NCBI RefSeq assembly: GCF_002149035.1
Contig: NZ_NGFP01000053.1
Span: 1 to 40,608, forward strand
Reading direction: 5' to 3'
DNA length: 40,608 nt
From: Streptosporangium minutum
GTDB lineage: Bacteria > Actinomycetota > Actinomycetes > Streptosporangiales > Streptosporangiaceae
This document shows positions 17,757 to 27,951 of the stretch, in pieces. The first letter of the stretch is position 1, and each line of letters opens with the position of its first letter. Under the pieces are notes generated by a model. It was not told the DNA's origin. It saw nothing but the letters and a program-made list of their open reading frames with translations, and made no database searches. Position numbers and translations under genes: made by a program.

Positions 17757-18191
17757 CGAAAACACGCGCGGATGTTTTACACCGAAGGGGCCAGATGAGT
17801 GGCGTCTTGACCCAAAAGACCGGCGCCGTCACCCCCGGTAATGTCAAGGTCCCGGTGCCTTCACCCGGCTTCGGCCGAGACGACGGGTGAGAAACATCGG
17901 CCCCTCATGTTTGAACAGTCCCCAGGCTGGCTTTGCTTGCTCGTTACCTCTTTGCCGCTTAACCTCGACGGCAGTGAGGAGTTACTCCGCGCAGTGCGGA
18001 TTGTCATAACGGCGAATTACGGACGTGCAAGCTTGGTGGATGCGGGCAGACGGCGTGTCGGCGGGAGTGGCCGGCGCAGCGTCGGTCCCGTGTTGATGTC
18101 TGCCCTGATGGCGCCAGCGCTTGGGCTTTCCGTGCCGTGCGTGTGACCCTCGCGTGCTTGATATTTGCGACGCGAGGAGGGCGGGGCGCGC
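17757..18191 (+). other. Long gene-free leader region upstream of rny
   Basis: These 435 nt hold no convincing gene. One open frame at 17841-18146 lacks any family resemblance or ribosome-binding site. The region is less GC-rich than its surroundings around 17900-18030 and contains a 7-bp inverted repeat (TCACCCG at 17861-17867, CGGGTGA at 17884-17890). TAATGT at 17839-17844 could be a -10, which would give an untranslated leader of about 340 nt. It probably carries the rny promoter and leader. Confidence 0.5.
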
Positions 18192-19808
18192 ATGGATCCG
18201 GTTGTGGTCGTCGTATTGGCGGGGGCGGTCGCGGTTCTTGCCGTGGTGACGATAGCCGCGCTGATCGTGTTGCTGCGTCGCACCGGTGGAGTCGGCGGGA
18301 CGAAGGGGCCCTCCCCCGAGCAGGAGGCCGAGATCCAGGTCGCACTGGAGGAGGCCAGGCTTGAGGCCGCCGAGATCCGCACCAGGGCCCAGCATGACGC
18401 CGAAGAGGTCCTGCGCAGGTCCGAGGCCGCCGTCGACGCCGCCGCCGAGCTGCGCAAGGAGGCCGAGGCGGAGAGCCGGGGGCTGAAGTACGAGCTGAAG
18501 GAGCTCCGTTCTGACCTTGAGCGCCGGGAGAACCGGCTGGCCGAGCGGGAGCAGCGCCTCGACGAGGAGGCCAGGCGCCAGGCCGACCGGGCGCGCAAGC
18601 TCGCCGAGACGGAGACCAAGCTCGCCGGCCGTCGTGAGGATCTCGACCGGGTCGCCCAGGAGCGCAAGGCCATCCTGGAGCGGGTGTCCGGTCTCACCGG
18701 CGACCAGGCGAAGGCCGAGCTGGTCAGGGAGATCGAGAACCAGGCCAAGCGTGAGGCCGCGCTGATCGTCAGGGAGATCGAGGGCGAGGCCCGCAAGGAG
18801 GGCGAGAAGCGGGCAACCAAGATCGTCACGTTGGCGGTCCAGCGCGTCGCCACTGAGCAGACCGCCGAGTCCGTCGTCAGCGTCCTGCACCTGCCCGGCG
18901 ACGAGATGAAAGGCCGCATCATCGGCCGTGAGGGCCGCAACATCCGCGCCTTCGAATCGACCACCGGGGTCAACCTGATCATCGACGACACGCCCGAGGC
19001 AGTGCTTCTGTCATGTTTCGACCCTGTCCGCCGTGAGACCGCCCGGCTGACGCTGGAGAAGCTCGTCCTCGACGGCCGCATCCACCCTCAGCGCATCGAG
19101 GAGGCGCACGAGCGCAGCAAGGCCGAGGTCCAGGAGTTGTGCGTGCGCGCCGGCGAGGACGCCCTGGTGGAGCTCGGCATCACCGAGATGCATCCCGAGC
19201 TGATCACGCTGCTCGGCCAACTCCGCTACCGCACCTCTTACGGTCAGAACGTGCTCGGCCACCTCGTGGAGTCCGCCCACATCGCCGGGATCATGGCAGC
19301 CGAGCTGCGGCTCGACTCGATGCTGCTCAAGCGCTGCACGGTCCTGCACGACATCGGCAAAGCCCTCACCCACGAGGTCGAGGGCAGCCACGCCCTGATC
19401 GGCGCCGAGATCGCCCGGCGGTACGGCGAGCACGAGGACGTCGTCCACGCGATCGAGGCCCACCACAACGAGGTCGAGGTCAAGACCGTCGAGGCCGTCC
19501 TCACCCAGGCCGCCGACGCGATCAGCGGCGGCCGTCCGGGGGCCCGGCGCGAGTCGCTGGAGGCCTACGTCAAGCGGCTGGAGCGGTTGGAGGAGATCGC
19601 CACCTCCTACGACGGCGTCGACAAGGTCTTCGCCATGCAGGCGGGCCGGGAGATCCGGGTCATGGTGAAACCCGACTCGGTCGACGACATCCAGGCCCAG
19701 GTGATCGCCCGCGACGTCGCCAAGCAGGTCGAGGAGGAGCTCACCTACCCCGGCCAGATCCGCATCACGGTCGTCCGCGAGTCCAGGGCCACCGAGTTCG
19801 CGCGCTGA
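18192..19808 (+). CDS. rny: Ribonuclease Y
   Basis: RNase Y is a membrane-anchored endoribonuclease that starts mRNA decay. The 538 residues show, in order, an N-terminal membrane helix (about 3-28, Val/Ala/Leu-rich), a long charged coiled coil (about 40-200), a KH domain with GRIIGREGRNIRAFE, and an HD domain whose metal ligands include the HD of VLHDIGKA. The C-terminus DIQAQVIARDVAKQVEEELTYPGQIRITVVRE is typical. ATG 18192 has GAGGAGG at 18174-18180, a long 11-nt spacing; it gives the expected short extracytoplasmic start before the membrane helix. The gene stands alone and ends at a terminator shared with the converging peptidase gene. Confidence 0.97.
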   Translation: MDPVVVVVLAGAVAVLAVVTIAALIVLLRRTGGVGGTKGPSPEQEAEIQVALEEARLEAAEIRTRAQHDAEEVLRRSEAAVDAAAELRKEAEAESRGLKYELKELRSDLERRENRLAEREQRLDEEARRQADRARKLAETETKLAGRREDLDRVAQERKAILERVSGLTGDQAKAELVREIENQAKREAALIVREIEGEARKEGEKRATKIVTLAVQRVATEQTAESVVSVLHLPGDEMKGRIIGREGRNIRAFESTTGVNLIIDDTPEAVLLSCFDPVRRETARLTLEKLVLDGRIHPQRIEEAHERSKAEVQELCVRAGEDALVELGITEMHPELITLLGQLRYRTSYGQNVLGHLVESAHIAGIMAAELRLDSMLLKRCTVLHDIGKALTHEVEGSHALIGAEIARRYGEHEDVVHAIEAHHNEVEVKTVEAVLTQAADAISGGRPGARRESLEAYVKRLERLEEIATSYDGVDKVFAMQAGREIRVMVKPDSVDDIQAQVIARDVAKQVEEELTYPGQIRITVVRESRATEFAR

Positions 19809-19852
19809 GTCCGTCGTCAGCGTCCCGAGTCTGCCCGATGACGACGGCTCAG
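19805..19852. terminator. Bidirectional terminator containing both stop codons
   Basis: CTGAG-T-CCGTCGTCA (19805-19819) pairs with TGACGACGG-CTCAG (19839-19852), a 14-bp stem with one bulged base and a 19-nt loop. The rny stop (19806-19808) and the peptidase stop (complement of 19849-19851) lie in opposite arms and pair with each other. It should terminate both converging transcripts. Confidence 0.75.
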
Positions 19853-21726
19853 CTCCGGAAGATCTGCTGGTAGAAGGCGAGCTCGGTGGCCAGAGCCGCG
19901 CTGCGGGTCTCGGCGCGGCGGAAGCCGTGGGCCTCGCCCTCGAAGGTGAGGTAGGTGCACGGCACGCCGCGTTCGGCGAGGGCGTCGGCGAAGGCCTGAG
20001 ACTGGGCGGCGGGGACCACCGGGTCGGACAGTCCCTGCAGGAGAAGCATGGGACAGCTCACCCCGGCGACCCGGCCGAGCGGCTCGCGCGAGCTGTACAG
20101 GACGGGATCCGCAGGGCCCACCAGCCACTCGATGTAGCGGGACTCGAAGTCGTGGGTGGTCGCGACGAACGAGGCGAGCGCGCTCACGCCGTAGTAGGAG
20201 ACCCCGCCGGCGAACGCATCGGACGCGCAGCAGGCCGCCATGACCGTCCAGCCGCCGGCGCTCCCGCCCCGGATCGCGATCCGCTCCGGGTCGGCCAGGC
20301 CCTCGGCGGCCAGCCACTCGGCGGCGGCGACCGAGTCCTCCACGTCGACCACGCCCCACTGGCCGCGCAGCCGGTCGCGGTAGGCGCGGCCGTAGCCGGT
20401 GGAACCGCCGTAGTTGAGGTCGAGCACGCCGATGCCCCGGCTGGTGAAGAACGCCTTCTCCAGGTCGAGGGCGCCGGTGCTGCGCCCGGTGGGGCCACCG
20501 TGGACGAACACCACGTAGGGCGGGGCGCCGTCGCCCCGGGCCCGCGGGTTCGACGGCGGATGGACGAACGCGTGGACCCGGCGGCCGGAGCGGCCCTCGA
20601 TCTCCACGGTCCGGGCGAGCGGCAGGTAGGCGATGTCGGGCAGCTCGTCGACGTCACGGCGGAGCTCCTCCGCCCGCCCGGTCGCGGTGTCCACGCGGAC
20701 GATCGACCGGGGCGCCGTCGCGCTGTATCCGATCCCGGCCAGGACGCGCCCGTCGGACGCGAGGACCTGATCCCAGCCGTCATAGGGCACGTCCAGGTCG
20801 GTCAGCACGCCGCTGTCCGGGTCGAGGACGCCCAGCCGCATGTCTCCCCGCCCGTGCAGGACCGCGATCCGCCCGTCAGCCAGCACCTGGTACGGCGACC
20901 CGCCGAGCTGCCACAGCGGTCCGGCGAACTCCTCCTCCACCGGGTGGAGCGCCCGGCGCGAAGTGCCGTCGATGCCGATCCGGTAGAGGTTCCACCAGCC
21001 CGACCGGTCAGAGATCAGATAGAGGTGCCGGTCGTCGCGCCACTGCGGGGCGAGCACCGACTCGGAGGGCCCTCCCACGACAGTCCAGGAGGCGCCGTCG
21101 GCCAGCCGGGTGATCCGCAGCTCGGTGCCGTTCCACGGCATGCGTGGGTGGTCCCAGCAGACATAGGCCAGGTGCTCGCCACCGGGGGAGAGGGCGAGGC
21201 CGGCGTAGAAGTCGCTCCCGCTGACCCGCTCCCGCGGCACGTCCCCGCCGTCCAGCGGGACGGACACGATCGAACGGCTGATCCCGCCGTCGTGGTGCCG
21301 CTCCTGGACGCACCAGACCTGCCCGTCGTGGACGATCATGTCCGCGTAGCGGAGCCCGGACTCCCGCCCGGGTCTCGGCGTGATCGACCGGGGTTCGGCG
21401 CCGGGGGGCAGCAGGTAGAGCCGCTGGTCGGCGAGATTGGCGAACACCACGCCCCCGCCGGGAACCACCGCGTAGGACCGCCCGCCGTACTCGTGGACGC
21501 GGGTCCTGGCGCTCCACGGCGCCGACAGCAGCTCGCGGTGTGTGCCGTCGGCGTCTCGGTGCGCGATCGTGGTCCGCCCGCCCTCCGCGGGGCGGTCCTC
21601 GGTCCACCACACCTCTCCGCCGAGCACCGTCGGGAATCCCAGGCGCAGCCCGGACCTGGCCACCCCGGTGCTGGAGATCGGGGAAGGCCAGGTGGCGTAC
21701 GGCAGGACGACCTGCTCGGGGGACAT
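19849..21726 (-). CDS. S9 family (prolyl oligopeptidase-like) peptidase
   Basis: This cytosolic serine peptidase has 625 residues: an N-terminal beta-propeller region (about 20-370) and a C-terminal alpha/beta hydrolase domain. The catalytic triad is visible as Ser489 in GGSAGGW, Asp568 in GLSDPVVP and His600 in GEAHGF. It resembles the acylaminoacyl-peptidase/dipeptidyl-aminopeptidase branch, and no signal peptide is seen. In the minus direction CAGGAT (21738-21733) lies 6 nt before the ATG, so it may be transcribed leaderless from its own promoter. The gluABCD operon upstream on the same strand is separated by a hairpin. The natural substrate cannot be read from sequence. Confidence 0.93.
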   Translation of the reverse strand: MSPEQVVLPYATWPSPISSTGVARSGLRLGFPTVLGGEVWWTEDRPAEGGRTTIAHRDADGTHRELLSAPWSARTRVHEYGGRSYAVVPGGGVVFANLADQRLYLLPPGAEPRSITPRPGRESGLRYADMIVHDGQVWCVQERHHDGGISRSIVSVPLDGGDVPRERVSGSDFYAGLALSPGGEHLAYVCWDHPRMPWNGTELRITRLADGASWTVVGGPSESVLAPQWRDDRHLYLISDRSGWWNLYRIGIDGTSRRALHPVEEEFAGPLWQLGGSPYQVLADGRIAVLHGRGDMRLGVLDPDSGVLTDLDVPYDGWDQVLASDGRVLAGIGYSATAPRSIVRVDTATGRAEELRRDVDELPDIAYLPLARTVEIEGRSGRRVHAFVHPPSNPRARGDGAPPYVVFVHGGPTGRSTGALDLEKAFFTSRGIGVLDLNYGGSTGYGRAYRDRLRGQWGVVDVEDSVAAAEWLAAEGLADPERIAIRGGSAGGWTVMAACCASDAFAGGVSYYGVSALASFVATTHDFESRYIEWLVGPADPVLYSSREPLGRVAGVSCPMLLLQGLSDPVVPAAQSQAFADALAERGVPCTYLTFEGEAHGFRRAETRSAALATELAFYQQIFRS

Positions 21727-21815
21727 GGCGTAATCCTGCCCGATAACCCGCCGCCTGTCGCCGATATGGCGCCCATCCCGCGCGACATGCGGTGATTCTG
21801 TTCTCCGGAACGCCG

Positions 21816-21847
21816 GAGGGCGGCCACCGCGACCGGTGACCGCCCTC
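21816..21847 (-). terminator. Hairpin after the gluABCD operon
   Basis: GAGGGCGG-C-CACCG (21816-21829) pairs with CGGTG-A-CCGCCCTC (21834-21847), a 13-bp stem with one mismatch and a CGAC loop. It lies 55 nt past the gluD stop and before the peptidase gene on the same strand, so it likely ends the importer transcript. Confidence 0.65.
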
Positions 21848-21901
21848 GGCGGAACCTGGGCAAGCCCACCGGAACCGGGGCTGCCCTCGGACAGAGCCGC
21901 G

Positions 21902-22840
21902 TCAGTCCACCGCGGAGATGTCGCCCGAGCCGGGCGCCACGACCGCCCCGGGCGGGACGACCGGCTGGGCCGAGGACTTGCGGCTACGGCGGCTGCGCCT
22001 CTCCAGCAAGACGGCGATGGCCCCGACGATCAGGTTGATGATGATGTAGACGATCGCGATGACGATCACTGCCGGGATGATGTTGTTGAAGTTGGACGGC
22101 AGCACGCGCGCCCCCGCGTTCAACAGGTCCTCGAACGAGACGATGAACCCCAGGGCCGTGTCCTTGAGGAGCACGACGAGCTGAGCGACGATCGCCGGCA
22201 TCATGGCCGTGACCCCCTGCGGCAGCAGGATCATCCGCATGACCTGGCCCTTGCGCAGCCCGATCGCGAGCGCCGCCTCCGACTGGCCGCGCGGGATGGA
22301 CAGGATGCCCGCCCGCACGATCTCCGCCAGCACCGACCCGTTGTACAGGACCAGGCCGGTCACCACCGCCATGAACGGGGTCACGGTCAGCCCGAAGACC
22401 GCGCTCCCGCCGTACATCACCGCGAAGATCATGATGAGCAGCGGGATGGCCCGGAAGAACTCGACCACCGCTCCCGCAGGGACGCGGATCCAGGCGTGGT
22501 CGGACAGCCTGCCGATGCCGAAGACGAACCCGAACGGCACCGCGATCAGCGCGGCGACCGCCGCCGCGCTGAGCGTGTTGAACAGGCCGGGCAGGATCAG
22601 GTTGATCCACACGTCGCCCCGGAGGAACGGGGTCCACAGGTCGGCGTTGAGCTGGTTCTTCTCATCCAGCTTGGTCACCATCACGTAGACGGCGAGCAGC
22701 GCGACGAGGACGACCACCACCGTGAGCACGGTGTTGCGCATCCGGGCGCGCGGGCCGGGAGCGTCGTAGAGGACGCTGACCCGATCCGGCGCGGACGCGC
22801 GTTTACGCGTCTTTCTCGGCTCCGCGGTCAATGTGCTCAT
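21902..22840 (-). CDS. gluD: Amino-acid (glutamate-type) ABC transporter permease GluD
   Basis: This is the second inner-membrane permease of a polar amino-acid importer. It has 312 residues, with one membrane helix after a basic N-terminus (about 35-60) followed by the HAAT permease core. The EAA loop region reads VRAGILSIPRGQSEAALAIGLRKGQVMRMILLPQGVTAMMP. The C-terminal tail is Arg/Ser- then Pro/Val-rich and not conserved. The ATG at 22840 overlaps the gluC stop (ATGA), indicating translational coupling; a longer in-frame start at 22870 would run into gluC and is less likely. Gene order and sequence match the GluABCD system of corynebacteria and streptomycetes. The substrate is probably glutamate, but glutamine or aspartate is possible. 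Confidence 0.92.
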   Translation of the reverse strand: MSTLTAEPRKTRKRASAPDRVSVLYDAPGPRARMRNTVLTVVVVLVALLAVYVMVTKLDEKNQLNADLWTPFLRGDVWINLILPGLFNTLSAAAVAALIAVPFGFVFGIGRLSDHAWIRVPAGAVVEFFRAIPLLIMIFAVMYGGSAVFGLTVTPFMAVVTGLVLYNGSVLAEIVRAGILSIPRGQSEAALAIGLRKGQVMRMILLPQGVTAMMPAIVAQLVVLLKDTALGFIVSFEDLLNAGARVLPSNFNNIIPAVIVIAIVYIIINLIVGAIAVLLERRSRRSRKSSAQPVVPPGAVVAPGSGDISAVD

Positions 22841-23505
22841 CGGACCACCGCCAGGCGCTTGGACAGCCACGTGAACAGCAGTCCGGTGGGCAGAGTCAGG
22901 ATCAGGAAGCCGAGCGCGAACCCGAAGAAGATCGGGACGACCGCGTCGCCGTGCGACTCGAAGAGGGTCTTCATCGTCAGGGAGGCCTCAGCCACGCCGA
23001 TGGCGGCGGCGATCGTGGTGTTCTTGATCAGCGCGATCAGGACGCTGCCCAGCGGGGCGATCACCGCGCGGAGCGCCTGGGGCAGCACGATCAGCCGCAG
23101 GTTCTGGAAGAAGGTCAGGCCGATGGCGCGGGCCGCCTCTGCCTGGCCGAGCGGCACCGTGTTGATCCCGGCCCGGATCGCCTCGCAGACGAACGCCGCC
23201 GTGTAGGCCGACAGGCCGATGATGGACAGCCAGAGATAGTTCGTGGACAGGCTCGTGGAGAACGAGACGTCCAGCACCAGGCCGAGGCCCAGCCCGCAGA
23301 ACACGATCACCAGCGTCAACGGGGTGTTCCGCACGATGTTCACGTACGCCGTGCCGATCCCGCGAAGGACGGGCAGCGGGCTGACGCGCATCCCGGCGAG
23401 GATCGTCCCGAGGACCAGCGCCAGGAGCCCGCTGGCGAGCGTGAGCCGTATCGTCAGCCAAAAAGCTTCCAGGATGACCGGGAATTCGTCGAAGAGTGCC
23501 TGCAC
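22837..23505 (-). CDS. gluC: Amino-acid (glutamate-type) ABC transporter permease GluC
   Basis: This 222-residue HAAT-family permease pairs with GluD in the membrane. Hydrophobic helices occur around residues 12-38, 60-80, 90-110 and 185-210. The EAA motif reads IRAGINTVPLGQAEAARAIGLTFFQNLRLIVLPQALRAVIAPL and contacts the ATPase. The start is GTG 23505, with GGAGG five bases upstream. Its stop overlaps the gluD ATG. A strong hairpin separates it from gluB, so it is likely made in smaller amounts than the binding protein. Confidence 0.94.
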   Translation of the reverse strand: MQALFDEFPVILEAFWLTIRLTLASGLLALVLGTILAGMRVSPLPVLRGIGTAYVNIVRNTPLTLVIVFCGLGLGLVLDVSFSTSLSTNYLWLSIIGLSAYTAAFVCEAIRAGINTVPLGQAEAARAIGLTFFQNLRLIVLPQALRAVIAPLGSVLIALIKNTTIAAAIGVAEASLTMKTLFESHGDAVVPIFFGFALGFLILTLPTGLLFTWLSKRLAVVR

Positions 23506-23523
23506 TCATCCCTCCAATAGCCG

Positions 23524-23553
23524 TCGGCCGGGGCGTTCGCACGCCCCGGCCGA
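23524..23553 (-). terminator. Intercistronic hairpin between gluB and gluC
   Basis: A perfect 13-bp inverted repeat, TCGGCCGGGGCGT (23524-23536) and its complement (23541-23553) around TCGC, sits in the 59-nt gap between gluB and gluC. It could act as a partial terminator or as an mRNA-stabilising stem, raising binding-protein levels over the permeases. It lies within an operon, so complete termination is unlikely. Confidence 0.6.
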
Positions 23554-23564
23554 TTCGTGGCCGA

Positions 23565-24374
23565 TCAGTAACGCTCGACGGCCGGCGGGGTGGTGAAGAA
23601 CTTTCCGAACTCGCCGAAGTTGGCGTCGACGGCCTTCTTCCAGCTGCCGTCCTTGAACATCTTCTCCACGGCCGCGTTGATCTTCTCGCGGGTGTCCTTG
23701 TCGTCCAGCTTCACGCCGATGCCGTACTTCTCCTCGGAGAAGGGCTTGCCGACGAGGCGGAACTTGCCGGGCGACTGGGTGGCGAACCCGGCCAGGATCG
23801 TCGCGTCGGTGGAGATCGCATCGACCTGCTTGTTCTCCAGCAGGGGCAGGCAGGCGCCGTAGCCCTGCTGCTCGGTGAGGTACTGGCCCTTCCAGGCGTC
23901 GCCGAACTTGTCGACCAGACGCTTGGGCGAGGACGACCCCTGGGCGCCGCAGACCTTCTTGTCCTTCAGGTCGTCGACACTGTTGATCGTCGTGTCGTCC
24001 GCGCGGGTCAGGATGTCCTGGCCGGTGACCAGGTACGGCCCGGCGAATCCGATCTTCTTCTTGCGGTCGTCGGTGATCGAGTAGGTCGCGATCACGATGT
24101 TGACCTGGCCCTGCTGGATGAAGGACTCGCGGTTGGCCGAGATGGCCTCCTTGAACTCAACCTTGTCGCCGGTGTAACCGAGCTCCTTGGCGACATAGTT
24201 GGCCACGTCGACGTCGAAACCCTTGAACGAACCATCCGGCTGCTTCTGTCCCAGGCCGGGCTGGTCGAACTTGATCCCGACAACGAACTTGTCACTGCCG
24301 CCGCTGCACGCGGTGAGACTCGCCGCTGCGGCCGCCATCGCGATCACCACGGCTCCAATACGACGTACACGCAT
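23565..24374 (-). CDS. gluB: Glutamate-type ABC transporter substrate-binding lipoprotein GluB
   Basis: This is the extracytoplasmic solute receptor of the importer. Its 269 residues start with a lipoprotein signal peptide (MRVRRIGAVVIAMAAAAASLTAC) whose lipobox LTAC places the acylated Cys at 23. The mature part is a type II periplasmic-binding-protein fold (SBP_bac_3), with FVVGIKFDQPGLG..., GFDVDVANYVAKELGY and a second lobe from about residue 110. An AGAGG site precedes the ATG. It follows gluA by 35 nt and is separated from gluC by the hairpin described separately. Confidence 0.94.
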   Translation of the reverse strand: MRVRRIGAVVIAMAAAAASLTACSGGSDKFVVGIKFDQPGLGQKQPDGSFKGFDVDVANYVAKELGYTGDKVEFKEAISANRESFIQQGQVNIVIATYSITDDRKKKIGFAGPYLVTGQDILTRADDTTINSVDDLKDKKVCGAQGSSSPKRLVDKFGDAWKGQYLTEQQGYGACLPLLENKQVDAISTDATILAGFATQSPGKFRLVGKPFSEEKYGIGVKLDDKDTREKINAAVEKMFKDGSWKKAVDANFGEFGKFFTTPPAVERY

Positions 24375-24409
24375 CCTGCTACCTCTTCTTCTTTAAGGGG
24401 GGTGAGCCG

Positions 24410-25165
<756 letters not shown>

Positions 25166-25265
25166 GGGGGACAACGTAATTCTGTAAAGGGCACCCGGGG
25201 CTAACCCTGCGGTACCGATCAGATCACGACCTGCCCGTTTCGGGTAAAATTTTGTCCAGCTTCTG

Positions 25266-25925
25266 TCAGATCCGGCCGAGCGCGGCCGGATCCAAGGTCA
25301 GCTTGAACGGTTCGGTGAAGTCTGCGGTCGTGCCTGCGGAGACGCGGTGAGTGAGCTGATACTCTCCGTTTTCGTCGAGCGCGTAAGTGAAGATCACGGG
25401 CAGTTCGTCGTTGCCCTGACCGCGGAACGGCCTCATCTCAATGCGCCAGAAATGCGGGATGCCCGCCTCTGCGTACTTTGCATGTTTGATGCGACGGTCG
25501 GTGGCTGTGGTGGATTTGGAGACGATCTCGACAACCAGGCGTACCCACTCGGGCTGGGCGATGTCCGCGCCCTCTTCGAACGGTGCCTTGTCGACCACCA
25601 TCAGGTCGGGGATGACTCCGGGCTTGCGGTCCAGCAGCAGGCCGGTCGCGGTGACCGGCACCATCTCCTCCGGTGACAGGCTCTCCAGGAGATTCTGGAG
25701 CCGATCTCCGAGGCGCTGGTGCCGGAAGGGCGGAGCGGGGGACACGATGAGGCTCCCGTCGATGAGCTCGTAACGGCTGCCGTCGTCGCGCGAGTTGAGC
25801 TCGAACCACTCATCGACGCTGAGCTCGCCCGGGGTGGCCCAGAAGCTCGCCGGCTTCGGCGCCGCCTTCTTGTGCGGCTTCTTGGCCTTCACGGGCGCCT
25901 CCGAGGTCTGCACGAGCATCGCCAT
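25266..25925 (-). CDS. Uma2 family (DUF820) endonuclease-like protein
   Basis: This 219-residue Uma2/DUF820 protein has a restriction-endonuclease-like fold. The acidic PDLMVVD and the downstream [36 protein letters not shown] are the PD-(D/E)xK-like core; the Glu of VVEIVSKS and nearby Lys are probable active-site residues. A Lys/Ala/Pro-rich basic tail precedes the core (about residues 14-30). Such genes are numerous and scattered in filamentous actinomycetes and cyanobacteria, often as single genes; the biological role is not established. GGTGAG lies 6 nt before ATG 25925, which supports this start; ATG 25919 is also in frame. It lies alone between gluA and miaB and is absent from the usual gene order around miaB. 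Confidence 0.88.
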   Translation of the reverse strand: MAMLVQTSEAPVKAKKPHKKAAPKPASFWATPGELSVDEWFELNSRDDGSRYELIDGSLIVSPAPPFRHQRLGDRLQNLLESLSPEEMVPVTATGLLLDRKPGVIPDLMVVDKAPFEEGADIAQPEWVRLVVEIVSKSTTATDRRIKHAKYAEAGIPHFWRIEMRPFRGQGNDELPVIFTYALDENGEYQLTHRVSAGTTADFTEPFKLTLDPAALGRI

Positions 25926-26092
25926 CGCGGCTCACCACTCTCAGCTGTCGGTCGGATCTCATTCTCGCACGCGGCTTTGGAACCCCAGATTAGCGACGCC
26001 GTCAGCTCAGCGTGACGGTTTCATTACCTACGGTGGGCCGGGTGTGGGCCGTGTCCGAAGGCCGCGCGGAGCGCCTACCCTTGTCTGTTGAG

Positions 26093-27589
26093 ATGACTGT
26101 CACCGTGGAGAGCGCCCGCACGTACGAGGTACGTACCTACGGGTGCCAGATGAACGTGCACGACTCCGAGCGCCTGTCGGGCCTTCTCGAAGACGCGGGC
26201 TACGTCCCCGCGCCCGAGGGGGAGACGGCCGACGTGGTCGTGTTCAACACCTGCGCCGTGCGGGAGAACGCCGACAACAAGCTCTACGGCAATCTCGGGC
26301 ACCTGCGCCCCTCGAAGGTGGGCAACCCCGGTATGCAGATCGCCGTGGGAGGCTGCCTGGCGCAGAAGGACCAGGGGGAGATCGTCCGCAGGGCGCCCTG
26401 GGTGGACGTGGTGTTCGGCACCCACAACATCGGCTCGCTGCCGGTGCTGCTGGAGCGGGCACGCGTCCAGCAGGAGGCCCAGGTCGAGATCAAGGAATCC
26501 CTGGAGACCTTCCCGAGCACGCTGCCGACCAAGCGCGAGTCCGCCTACGCCGCGTGGGTGTCGGTCTCCGTCGGGTGCAACAACACCTGCACGTTCTGCA
26601 TCGTGCCGGCGCTGCGCGGCAAGGAGAAGGACCGCCGCCCCGGCGACATCCTGAACGAGGTGCGGACCCTGGTCGACCAGGGCGTGCTGGAGATCACCCT
26701 GCTCGGGCAGAACGTCAACACCTACGGGGTGGAGTTCGGCGACCGGCTCGCCTTCGGCAAGCTGCTGCGGGCCTGCGGCGACATCGACGGGCTGGAGCGG
26801 GTCCGCTTCACCAGCCCGCACCCGGCCGCGTTCACCGACGACGTCATCGCGGCCATGGCCGAGACGCCCAACGTGATGCACCAGCTCCACATGCCGCTGC
26901 AGTCCGGCTCCGACCGGATCCTCAAGGCGATGCGCCGCTCCTACCGGGCCGAGCGCTACCTGGGCATCATCGAGCGAGTCCGCGCGGCCATGCCCGACGC
27001 CGCCATCTCCACCGACATCATCGTGGGCTTCCCCGGCGAGACCGAGGAGGACTTCCAGGGCACGCTGGACGTGGTGCGCGAGTCGCGGTTCGCCAACGCC
27101 TTCACGTTCCAGTACTCCATCCGTCCCGGCACCCCCGCCGCCACCATGGACGACCAGATCCCCAAGGAGGTCGTGCAGGAGCGCTACGAGCGGCTCGTCG
27201 CCCTGCAGACCGAGATCTCCTGGGCGGAGAACAAGAGGCAGGTCGGGCGGACGCTCGAGGTGCTGGTGGCCGAGGGCGAGGGGCGCAAGGACGAGGCGAC
27301 CCGCCGCCTGTCGGGCCGCGCCGCCGACAACCGGCTGGTCCACTTCGCTCCAGGCGGGGAGACCCCGCGTCCCGGTGACATGGTCGCCGTCGAGGTGACC
27401 TACGCGGCCCCGCACCACCTGGTGGCCGACGGCCCGGCGCTGAAGCTCCGCCGCACCCGCGCGGGCGACGCCTGGCAGGCCCGCCAGGCCGCCCCGCCGG
27501 CCGCCGGCCCCGGAGTCATGCTCGGCATGCCCTCGATCGGCCGTCCCGCTCCGCTCCCCGAGGCCTCCGGCTGCTCCGTCCCCTCCTGA
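26093..27589 (+). CDS. miaB: tRNA (i6A37) methylthiotransferase MiaB
   Basis: MiaB is a radical-SAM enzyme that adds a methylthio group to N6-isopentenyladenosine-37 of tRNAs, using the product of MiaA. From ATG 26093 (498 residues) the N-terminal cluster domain has Cys18, Cys54 and Cys88, and the radical SAM motif has Cys162, Cys166 and Cys169 ([12 protein letters not shown]). A TRAM domain follows around 375-445, then a Pro-rich tail of about 50 residues. I prefer ATG 26093 because [21 protein letters not shown] is the family N-terminus; the longer frame from 26012 is not conserved. TACCCT at 26076-26081 may be its -10, giving a very short leader. miaA is 5.3 kb downstream. Confidence 0.97.
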   Translation: MTVTVESARTYEVRTYGCQMNVHDSERLSGLLEDAGYVPAPEGETADVVVFNTCAVRENADNKLYGNLGHLRPSKVGNPGMQIAVGGCLAQKDQGEIVRRAPWVDVVFGTHNIGSLPVLLERARVQQEAQVEIKESLETFPSTLPTKRESAYAAWVSVSVGCNNTCTFCIVPALRGKEKDRRPGDILNEVRTLVDQGVLEITLLGQNVNTYGVEFGDRLAFGKLLRACGDIDGLERVRFTSPHPAAFTDDVIAAMAETPNVMHQLHMPLQSGSDRILKAMRRSYRAERYLGIIERVRAAMPDAAISTDIIVGFPGETEEDFQGTLDVVRESRFANAFTFQYSIRPGTPAATMDDQIPKEVVQERYERLVALQTEISWAENKRQVGRTLEVLVAEGEGRKDEATRRLSGRAADNRLVHFAPGGETPRPGDMVAVEVTYAAPHHLVADGPALKLRRTRAGDAWQARQAAPPAAGPGVMLGMPSIGRPAPLPEASGCSVPS

Positions 27590-27951
27590 GGTCCGGTGGC
27601 GTGGGCTGAGATCCCGGGTGGCTCCGTGCTGTGAGCGATTCGGCGGGCCATGCCGGGAGTGATTCCGGGTGGTCTCGTCCGAGACGGGCCCAGGCCCGTT
27701 CGCCGCTCCCGGAACCGGGGGGCAGGGATGTGCCGGCACGCCGAAAACCCCTGTGGGAGCGGCGATCCGGGCGCCGGGGCCGTTCCCGCCAGGGCATATG
27801 CGTACGGTGGCGGAGCAGAGACTCTCAAGCGATGACATTTCGTGATCTGTCTGTTGTTGCTGTGCAAGCACTTCCTTGCTGTGACTACTGTGGTTCCGCA
27901 CCCTCGGAAGCCGTGGAGGTTTCCCCCCGAGAACCGCAGGGAGTTTTTCTC
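27590..27951 (+). other. Gene-free 362-nt region after miaB
   Basis: I find no gene here. It holds a short inverted repeat (ACGGGCC and GGCCCGT within 27678-27693) and, at about 27830-27890, a patch of lower GC than the flanks that probably holds the promoter of the next gene. I could not fix a -35/-10 pair with confidence. Confidence 0.4.

Noticed and set aside
17841-18146. A 101-codon frame in the rny leader.
   Set aside because: It has no ribosome-binding site, no recognisable domain and irregular composition; more likely leader sequence.
27631-27951. N-terminal extension of the membrane-anchored hypothetical protein.
   Set aside because: The extension has no start signal and Arg-rich shadow-like sequence, while ATG 27952 has a good ribosome-binding site.
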